From the NCBI GenBank assembly GCA_002309765.1, contig DBXY01000038.1, positions 1 to 17,840 on the forward strand: DNA of 17,840 bases, in the 5' to 3' direction. Within the stretch, counting starts at the first letter, position 1; every line of letters begins with the position of its first letter. The DNA comes from Verrucomicrobia bacterium UBA1200 (GTDB lineage Bacteria > Verrucomicrobiota > Kiritimatiellia > RFP12 > UBA1067). Made by a program: the position numbers and the translations under genes. Under the pieces are notes generated by a model. It did no database searches, was not told where the DNA came from, and was given only the letters and a program-made list of their open reading frames with translations. This document shows positions 6,624-12,596 of this stretch, in pieces.

Positions 6624-7940
6624 ATGAGAGTGACAGACAGTTTGGCGATTTTCATTGCCGGCATTGCCGCGTTGAACTTTGCCGTAGCCGCCGAAACCGA
6701 TCTTGCGCCTTTTCCGAAGTGGGGCGCGCCGCGCGCCATCACTTCCGGTCCGCACGAACATCTGTTCGCCAGTTACTTCGCCATTAACTCCTGGAGTCCA
6801 AACAACCGTTACGTCACGGTGCTGGAGACCGATATCAACGGGCGTCTCCCGGAATCCGGCGAGCGATGTACGCTGGGGGTGGTTGACCTTCAGGACGGTA
6901 ATCGTTTCATACCCGTAACCACCACGGCGTGCTGGAACTTCCAGGAGGCGGCGATGGCCCACTGGATTGACGATGACACCTTCCTTTTCAACGATCTCCG
7001 CGACGGCAAGTTCGTGACGGTGGTTATGAATTGGAAGACCAAGGCGGAACGGATTCTCCCGCTTCCGGTGAGCGCGGTCAGCGAAGACCGCTCGTGGGCG
7101 GTGTCTATCAACTATGCGCGTTTGTCCTTGACGCGGCCCGACTATGGTTACGCCGGACCGGGACAGGATCCCCGCGAGGATTCGGAGTGGCCGACGGATG
7201 ACGGTCTGTGGGTGATGGACTTGAAGACCGGCGAACACAAGCTAATTCTCTCGGTGGCGCAGGGGCGCGACCTTATGCCCGCCACCCAGAAGGTGGCCGA
7301 CAAGCCGGGCCATCCGCTCGCCTACTATTGCCACACGATTATTCAAAAAGACCAGGCCGGATCCCGCATATTCTTTCTCGCCCGTTCGGTGGACTGGTTC
7401 GACAAAACGAATCATCAGGCGTCCCGTTGGCATACCACATCCTTTACCGTGAAGAAAGACGGGACCGGCTTGCGTCGCTGTTTCAAAGACGGTTGGGCGG
7501 GGTCGCATTTCAATTGGGCGCCTGACGGAAGCCCCAAACTGCTGGTCACGGCGGCTTGGGACGGCGACAAGAAAGGCGAGTGGGGGCGGACGGCCTGGAG
7601 TCCGGTGGAATTCACCGTGGGCGAGGAAGATAAGGTTCGGCGCATTGGCGCGGGATTACTGGATTGGGATTGGCACTGCATTTATTCGCCGGACGGGAAG
7701 TTCATGAGCGGCGACACTTATTGGAACGCAAACTTTGAACGGCCATGGGTGCTGGTACGCCTTGCCGACGGCATGACGATGCCGATGGGCGTGTTTTATG
7801 TGCCGGAACCTTATCGGCAAACTTATTGGCGTTGTGATTTGCATGCGCGATATCGTCCGGACGGACGCCAGATCGGTTTCAACTCGGTTCATGAAGGGAC
7901 TCGTCAAGTATATGTGCGCGACATTGAATTCTCTAAGTAA
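6624..7940 (+). CDS. Secreted beta-propeller protein, oligogalacturonate-lyase/TolB-like
   Basis: A 438-aa exported protein with a Sec-type signal (residues 1-23, cleavage probably after AVAA). The mature part carries repeated propeller-blade signatures of the WSPDG type: NSWSPNNRYVTV (56-67), WHCIYSPDGKF (350-360) and DLHARYRPDGRQIGFNS ending near residue 420, with VYVRDIEF at the C-terminus. This arrangement resembles the TolB-like and PL22 oligogalacturonate lyase propellers, in which histidines near the late blades bind a metal; H351 and H407 are candidates here. Whether it is a lyase or only a carbohydrate-binding or scaffolding propeller is not certain. GGAGGGGA at 6613-6620 is a good ribosome binding site. 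It sits 57 bases after the oxidoreductase and its end overlaps the start of the amidotransferase gene, consistent with one operon. Confidence 0.7.
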   Translation: MRVTDSLAIFIAGIAALNFAVAAETDLAPFPKWGAPRAITSGPHEHLFASYFAINSWSPNNRYVTVLETDINGRLPESGERCTLGVVDLQDGNRFIPVTTTACWNFQEAAMAHWIDDDTFLFNDLRDGKFVTVVMNWKTKAERILPLPVSAVSEDRSWAVSINYARLSLTRPDYGYAGPGQDPREDSEWPTDDGLWVMDLKTGEHKLILSVAQGRDLMPATQKVADKPGHPLAYYCHTIIQKDQAGSRIFFLARSVDWFDKTNHQASRWHTTSFTVKKDGTGLRRCFKDGWAGSHFNWAPDGSPKLLVTAAWDGDKKGEWGRTAWSPVEFTVGEEDKVRRIGAGLLDWDWHCIYSPDGKFMSGDTYWNANFERPWVLVRLADGMTMPMGVFYVPEPYRQTYWRCDLHARYRPDGRQIGFNSVHEGTRQVYVRDIEFSK

Positions 7941-9414
7941 CCGTTCGTTTAGCAAACGGCTTTTGGGTGTTGCGGTCTTAACGTTGGCGGTTGCAGCGCA
8001 GACGCTGGTTGCGCAATCGGCTCAAAACAACGGCGGGAAAACTGCGCTGCTGGTCGGGGTTTCCGAAGTCTGCGCTGGTGCCAATGCTTCGGTTCCCGCG
8101 GCGTGCACAAACGCGATCAGCAAAGCGGGCCATGTCCCGGTGGTGATTTGCCGGGGAACGCGGGATGAAATTGACCGTGCGGTTTCGCGAATCGATTTGC
8201 TGCTGCTTCCGGGCGGCGAAGATGTCGATCCAGCCCGGTACGGGGCGCAACCTTCTCCGGCCTTGGGGCGGGTCAATAAAACCCGCGATGAGTTCGAAGA
8301 GCAAGTGTTGCGTTCCGCAGTTCGTCACGAGGTGCCGATTGTCGGTATCTGCCGCGGAGAGCAGCGGTTAAACGTTTTTTTCGGCGGAACCCTATACCAG
8401 GATCTACCCAGCGAACTTGGCAAGAATTACACGGTTGAGCATCGAAGCGGCAAACCGGAGCGCCGGCACAGTATCGTGATCGCCGAAGGTTCCCGTCTGG
8501 CGAAGGTTTGTGGAACGGAGTCGGTTACGGTAAATTCCTCCCACCATCAGGCGGCGAAAAGGTTGGCACCGGGAATGACGGATACGGCATGGTCTAATGA
8601 CGGCATGGTGGAGGCGATTGAGTGCGATTGGTATCCGGCGGCGGGGGTACAGTTCCATCCCGAACGGCTCTCGGCGGTTTATTCCGAGCCGATATGGGAT
8701 CGTTTTTTTGCCGGAATCATAGACTTTGCCGGGCGCAAACCAAATTCCGCCCCGGCGCGGCGGCCAATCGGGGTGGTAGTTTCCGATTCTGCCGGATTGG
8801 CGGTTCTGGAGCGGTTCTTAACGATTGACGAGTTTGATAACGCGACCGGTGAAAAGAAGAAGGACGGCAAGCCCGATTTCGCGGGCGAGGATTTCGTATT
8901 GCTCGGCGATTTCGCGCGCGGGCCGTATGACGGACGTTATGCGGCGGCGGGTAACGGGGATGTTCTTGCGGAGATGGTGGTTCGTGACGCCCAGTTTTTA
9001 TTGGGTGGTGCTGGCCATGAACCGGTCAAAGCGCTGGTTGTCGCCGCCGGTAATGCCGCAACCGCCGGCGTTGAGCGGGTACGGGCAATGGCCCGTCCCC
9101 ATGACGCGTTTGTGACGGGAACCGCCAGCGCCACCGGAGAAAATGCCGATGATTCAGCGCTTCGCGCCGTAGTCGAATGTTACCGTTCGCTTCGACAATC
9201 CGGTTTGCTGCAACCGGACGGTGGCAATCGTGCCGCCGCCCGGGTTCACGCGTTCATAACGGAACTGAGAAGCATCCCACACGATATGAATCATGTTCGC
9301 GGGCGTCGTTCTGGAACCAGGATTGTCCCGTTGTCAAACGGAGAGTTGCCGCTGAGCGTTAAATTGGAGGCGGGGAAAACTTTTCCCGCTTGCGCGAAAG
9401 AGTTGGGACTGTGA
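7912..9414 (+). CDS. Secreted class I glutamine amidotransferase-like (PuuD/peptidase C26-like) protein with novel C-terminal region
   Basis: A 500-aa product if the ATG at 7912 is used. The N-terminus holds a signal peptide (about SFSKRLLGVAVLTLAVAAQ). Residues about 40-275 form a class I amidotransferase domain like PuuD gamma-glutamyl-GABA hydrolases: LLLLPGGEDVDPARYG, the nucleophile elbow GICRGEQRLNVFFGG with C147, and GVQFHPE with H249 and E251. The Cys-His-Glu triad is therefore intact and gamma-glutamyl hydrolysis is plausible. Residues about 290-500 match no family I recognise; RPIGVVVSDSAG and ALVVAAGNAA suggest an alpha/beta fold. Alternative starts are ATG at 7798 or 7891, or TTG at 7924. 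The 7912 start has AAGGGA at 7894-7899 upstream and overlaps the propeller gene by 29 bases, suggesting translational coupling. Why a xylan-type operon would carry this enzyme is unclear. Confidence 0.82.
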   Translation: MCATLNSLSNRSFSKRLLGVAVLTLAVAAQTLVAQSAQNNGGKTALLVGVSEVCAGANASVPAACTNAISKAGHVPVVICRGTRDEIDRAVSRIDLLLLPGGEDVDPARYGAQPSPALGRVNKTRDEFEEQVLRSAVRHEVPIVGICRGEQRLNVFFGGTLYQDLPSELGKNYTVEHRSGKPERRHSIVIAEGSRLAKVCGTESVTVNSSHHQAAKRLAPGMTDTAWSNDGMVEAIECDWYPAAGVQFHPERLSAVYSEPIWDRFFAGIIDFAGRKPNSAPARRPIGVVVSDSAGLAVLERFLTIDEFDNATGEKKKDGKPDFAGEDFVLLGDFARGPYDGRYAAAGNGDVLAEMVVRDAQFLLGGAGHEPVKALVVAAGNAATAGVERVRAMARPHDAFVTGTASATGENADDSALRAVVECYRSLRQSGLLQPDGGNRAAARVHAFITELRSIPHDMNHVRGRRSGTRIVPLSNGELPLSVKLEAGKTFPACAKELGL

Positions 9415-9450
9415 TTTGGTTGAAGTGCTTTGGGAACTTGAGGAGGAAAT

Positions 9451-11082
9451 ATGAACCGTATCGAGATTGTTCGTTGGTCGGTTTTGGCGTTTTGCGCGGC
9501 GACGCTTGGAGCGCGGGCGGAGTTCAAGGTTGACCGGTCGGTGATGTCCGACGAATATTGGAAGGTTTGGAATGACGACGTTCAGGCCAAGGTTGACGCG
9601 GACATTGAGAAGTACCGCAAGGCGGACGCCGCGTTTGCGGTCGATGCGCCCGACGGAACCGAAGTGAAGGTCGAGCAAGTGACGAGCGCGTTCTTTTTCG
9701 GGGCGCACATTTTCAACTTCAACCAGCTGGGTAAAAAAGAATGGAACGACCGGTACAAAGAACTTTACGGCACGCTCTTCAATTCGGCGACGGTGGCGTT
9801 CTACTGGCGCACGCTGGAGCCGTATCCTTACCAGCAACGGTTTGAAGAGCGATATGAAGACACCGAAGATTTTTGGAACCGGTGCGACGACCCGAAGCAT
9901 CAACCCCACTGGCGCCGTCCGGCCCCCGATCCGGTGATTTCGTTCCTCAAAACGCGCGGGTGCCGCATTCACGGCCATCCGCTGGTGTGGGGTAACAACG
10001 CCTGGCACACTCCGACGTGGCTGTGGGATGATTTCTGCCCCGATGCCGAAAAGTTCGCGCTGGAGGCGGCAACCGGGGTTAAGATGCCGCAGCGCAATAT
10101 CAAAATTCCGATTTGCGTTAAAGATATGCAGGACCGGAGCGAGCGGGTTTGGTCAGCAGCTTGGAAAAAAGTTTTCGACCAACTCTCCGAGGCGCAAATC
10201 GCCGAACTTGTTCCCTCCTACGTGAAGGCGCAGGAGTTCTTTTACGAGAAGCGCATCCGTGAAATCGGCGAACGCTACGGGTCGCGGGTGGACAGTTGGG
10301 ATGTGGTGAACGAATCCGCCACCGACTGGGGTGTAGGCTCGAAACGGCAGTGGCCGGCAGGGGAGTCGTCGGCTAAAAACTCGCTTCCGCTCACCAAAAG
10401 CCATTACGGAGTTATGCCGGCGAATTACGCATACAAAGGATTGGTCTTGGCCAGAAAGTATATGCGCCCCGACGCTTGGCTTAACGTCAATGAGTACAAT
10501 ATGAGCGCGTTTCCGGGGCAGATCCGCGATCTTGAGGCCAACGGCGCGGACTTCCAAGTGGTGGGATCGCAGATGCATTTGTTCAATCCGGCCGAATCCA
10601 AAAAAATCGCGGCCGGGGTGTTCTCGGATGAGGTGAAGCGCAAACTCACGCCGGAAGGCATTTGGGACACGTTTCGGCGCGTTGCCGAGGCGGGCGGGGG
10701 ACGCCCGATCCACTTGTCGGAAATCACCATTACCGCTCCGGACAATACCGAAAGCGGCCAGATGGTGCAGGCGATCATCATGCGCAACGCTTACCGGATC
10801 TGGTTCTCGATCGAAAAGATGAACGGCATCACCTGGTGGAATGTGGTCGATGACTGCGGCGCGCCGGGCGAACCTTCGATCAGCGGTCTCTTTACCCGCG
10901 ACATGAAACCGAAGGCCGCCTATTACGCGATGGACGATTTGGTCAACAACCAATGGAAGACCCGTATCGCGGTGAAGTCGGCGGACGGAAAGGTTAAATT
11001 CCGCGGTTTTCGCGGTCATTACCGTTTGAGCTGGAAGGATGCCGCCGGGAAAACGGTTGAAAAGACCGTTGATTTGCGTTAG
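9451..11082 (+). CDS. Secreted GH10 endo-1,4-beta-xylanase
   Basis: A 543-aa exported glycoside hydrolase of family 10, which cleaves internal beta-1,4 bonds of xylan with retention. A signal peptide covers about residues 1-23 (ends GARA). GH10 hallmarks in order are FFFGAHIFNFN near residue 85, HGHPLVWGNNAWHTPTWL (substrate cleft), SWDVVNE with the acid/base E288, NVNEYN, and HLSEIT with the nucleophile E424, then WWNVVDD near residue 465. The catalytic core is longer than a minimal GH10 domain of about 320-350 aa, mainly because of an insertion around residues 195-265. No separate carbohydrate-binding module is evident; the last 50 residues form a short beta-rich tail. AGGAGGA at 9441-9447 is the ribosome binding site. 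It is the last gene of the + strand operon. Confidence 0.93.
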   Translation: MNRIEIVRWSVLAFCAATLGARAEFKVDRSVMSDEYWKVWNDDVQAKVDADIEKYRKADAAFAVDAPDGTEVKVEQVTSAFFFGAHIFNFNQLGKKEWNDRYKELYGTLFNSATVAFYWRTLEPYPYQQRFEERYEDTEDFWNRCDDPKHQPHWRRPAPDPVISFLKTRGCRIHGHPLVWGNNAWHTPTWLWDDFCPDAEKFALEAATGVKMPQRNIKIPICVKDMQDRSERVWSAAWKKVFDQLSEAQIAELVPSYVKAQEFFYEKRIREIGERYGSRVDSWDVVNESATDWGVGSKRQWPAGESSAKNSLPLTKSHYGVMPANYAYKGLVLARKYMRPDAWLNVNEYNMSAFPGQIRDLEANGADFQVVGSQMHLFNPAESKKIAAGVFSDEVKRKLTPEGIWDTFRRVAEAGGGRPIHLSEITITAPDNTESGQMVQAIIMRNAYRIWFSIEKMNGITWWNVVDDCGAPGEPSISGLFTRDMKPKAAYYAMDDLVNNQWKTRIAVKSADGKVKFRGFRGHYRLSWKDAAGKTVEKTVDLR

Positions 11083-11098
11083 TTTGCGGCAGCGGTCG

Positions 11099-11125
11099 CG
11101 AAGTCATCCCGGTGGCGGGATTTCG
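11099..11125 (+). terminator. Possible weak terminator hairpin after the xylanase gene
   Basis: ATCCCG (11106-11111), loop GTGG, CGGGAT (11116-11121) forms a perfect 6-bp stem, extended by CGAA (11099-11102) with TTCG (11122-11125) across a 3-base bulge. Only a short T stretch follows, so termination is plausible from its place between two operons but not certain. Confidence 0.4.
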
Positions 11126-11156
11126 TCGTCGCGGGTGACGGCGTAGAAATTCCCGC

Positions 11157-11185
11157 TTGTTTTGTCGGTCGGGTTGCGATATAAT
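11157..11185 (+). promoter_or_regulatory. Promoter of pyrE
   Basis: TATAAT (11180-11185) is a perfect -10 element, with TTGTTT (11157-11162) as a weak -35 at a 17-base spacing. Transcription would start about 25 bases before the pyrE ATG at 11217, leaving a short leader with no attenuator visible. Confidence 0.7.
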
Positions 11186-11216
11186 TCTGGCGTTGATTTG
11201 GGAAAGGACTTTTTCT

Positions 11217-11789
11217 ATGACGGAAAGTGAAATCTTAGGGTTGATGTCTGATACCGGCGCGTTGCTCTCCGGGCACTTCCAATTGCGGTCGGGGCTGCAT
11301 TCCAACCGTTATTTCCAGTGCGCTAACGTGCTGCGGTATCCTCGGATTGCCGGCAAGCTGTGCGATGAGTTGGTGCGGCAGATGAAGGAGTCTGCGGATA
11401 TCGGTCATTTTGACGGCGTGATTTCGCCCGCTTTGGGCGGCATTTTGGTCGGGCACGAAGTGGCGCGCGCGTTGGACACCAAGTGCATTTTTGCCGAGAA
11501 GCAGGATGGAGCGTTGGTAATGCGGCGCTTTACCATTAAGCCCGGCGAGCGCTATGTGGTGGCGGAGGATGTCATCACCCGCGGCGGACGGGTTCAGGAG
11601 ACCATTGACATTGTGCGTAACGCGGGGGCGGAGGTCGCCGCGGTTTTGGTGCTGGTGGACCGCAGCGCCGGGTTGGCCAAGTTTGATTACCCGACCTTCT
11701 CGCTGCTGCGTTTGGCCCCGGAGGTTTGGGAGCCGGAAAATTGCCCGATGTGCGCGGCCAATGAGCCGTTCGTGCATCCCGGTTCGTAA
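11217..11789 (+). CDS. pyrE: Orotate phosphoribosyltransferase
   Basis: A 190-aa cytoplasmic enzyme that joins orotate to PRPP to make orotidine 5'-phosphate in pyrimidine synthesis. Recognisable blocks are ALLSGHFQLRSGLHSNRYFQ (15-34, orotate side), GVISPALGGILVGHEVAR, the FAEKQDGALVMRRF loop, and the PRPP-binding motif YVVAEDVITRGGR with E117 and D118. The usual TTGG of that motif reads TRGG. The C-terminus has the pattern ENCPMCAANEPFVHPGS, with a CPMC pair as found in one branch of PyrE proteins. The start at 11217 is preceded by GGAAAGGA at 11201-11208 at good spacing; an upstream in-frame start at 11157 lies inside the promoter and is rejected. A sugar-phosphate transferase gene follows after 30 bases and may be co-transcribed. 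Confidence 0.93.
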   Translation: MTESEILGLMSDTGALLSGHFQLRSGLHSNRYFQCANVLRYPRIAGKLCDELVRQMKESADIGHFDGVISPALGGILVGHEVARALDTKCIFAEKQDGALVMRRFTIKPGERYVVAEDVITRGGRVQETIDIVRNAGAEVAAVLVLVDRSAGLAKFDYPTFSLLRLAPEVWEPENCPMCAANEPFVHPGS

Positions 11790-11809
11790 TCGGTTAAATC
11801 CGTTAGTTT

Positions 11810-11813
11810 GGAG
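11810..11813 (+). promoter_or_regulatory. Ribosome binding site deciding the GTG start of the sugar transferase
   Basis: GGAG ends six bases before the GTG at 11820. An upstream TTG at 11808 overlaps it and a GTG at 11826 is farther away, so GTG 11820 is preferred. Confidence 0.5.
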
Positions 11814-11819
11814 CGAGCG

Positions 11820-12596
11820 GTGCGGGTGACGTTGAATGATCCTTCGGTGAATGTCCAAGACATCTTGGCGTTTGTCGAAAAGGCTTATTGGGATGGAAAC
11901 GAGGCGGCGGTGTCGATCCAGTCCGTCCCGTTGCTTGTGCGCACCGGTTTTCGTCCCACCCGTAACGGGGTTTATCTTTTCCCGTTGCCGCGTTTCAAGC
12001 GCATCGCCCACACTCCGGTTTACGAACGTGCCGCAGCATTGCTCCTGTTGGTGCTGCTGTCGCCATTGCTGCTGTTGGTGTCGCTGCTGGTGCTTTGCGA
12101 CGGCGGTTTGCCGATTTTCTATTCCCAACGGCGGTCTGGGCGCAACAACCGTCCCTTCACCATTTGGAAATTCCGCACCATGGTCAACGCCAGCGGGAAT
12201 ATGCAGGAGGAACTGTTGCGGACTTCGTCGCGTTCCGACCGGTTGTTCAAAATGGCGGACGACCCTCGGGTTACCCGGATCGGCGCGGTGCTGCGAAAGA
12301 CATTCATCGACGAATTGCCGCAACTGGTGAACATCATCAACGGCGAGATGCGCTTTTTCGGGCCTCGTCCGCTGCCGGCGTTTGAACACGGGCATTACCA
12401 GCGTCGCAACCAATCGCTACGGCTGATTTCCGTCCCCGGTCTCTCCGGGGTGTGGCAGGTGTCCGGACGCAACCGCCACACTTTTGATGAAATGTGCCTT
12501 TTGGATTATTACGGTATCTGCCACTCCTCGTTCGGCTTTAATACGTTGCTCTTTTTCCGAACCCTGAAGGTGGCTTTTGCCGCCAAAGGCTATTGA
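11820..12596 (+). CDS. Monotopic polyprenyl-phosphate sugar-1-phosphate transferase (bacterial sugar transferase)
   Basis: About 258 aa. Such enzymes transfer a sugar 1-phosphate from a UDP-sugar to undecaprenyl phosphate at the inner membrane, starting synthesis of exopolysaccharide, capsule or O-antigen. The single re-entrant hydrophobic helix is at about 72-95, with the SP kink typical of PglC-like proteins. Then follow SQRRSGRNNRPFTIWKFRTM, DDPRVTRIGAVLRKTFIDELPQ with the catalytic Asp-Glu pair (D164-E165), the FFGPRPLP block, and VPGLSGVWQVSGRN. Residues 1-65 form an N-terminal extension without predicted membrane segments, unlike the WcaJ type with four extra helices. No other glycosyltransferase gene is visible beside it. 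Its last seven bases overlap the 3' end of the convergent gene on the other strand. Confidence 0.9.
   Translation: MRVTLNDPSVNVQDILAFVEKAYWDGNEAAVSIQSVPLLVRTGFRPTRNGVYLFPLPRFKRIAHTPVYERAAALLLLVLLSPLLLLVSLLVLCDGGLPIFYSQRRSGRNNRPFTIWKFRTMVNASGNMQEELLRTSSRSDRLFKMADDPRVTRIGAVLRKTFIDELPQLVNIINGEMRFFGPRPLPAFEHGHYQRRNQSLRLISVPGLSGVWQVSGRNRHTFDEMCLLDYYGICHSSFGFNTLLFFRTLKVAFAAKGY

Noticed and set aside
5400..7238. Two long minus-strand frames (5400-6329 and 6369-7238) across the oxidoreductase and propeller genes
   Set aside because: They are antisense to clear coding sequence and have no recognisable domain or ribosome binding site.
11235..12413. A 392-codon minus-strand frame across pyrE and the sugar transferase
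   Set aside because: It runs antisense through two confidently identified genes and their spacer, and its His/Gln/Arg-rich protein is typical of a reverse-frame shadow.
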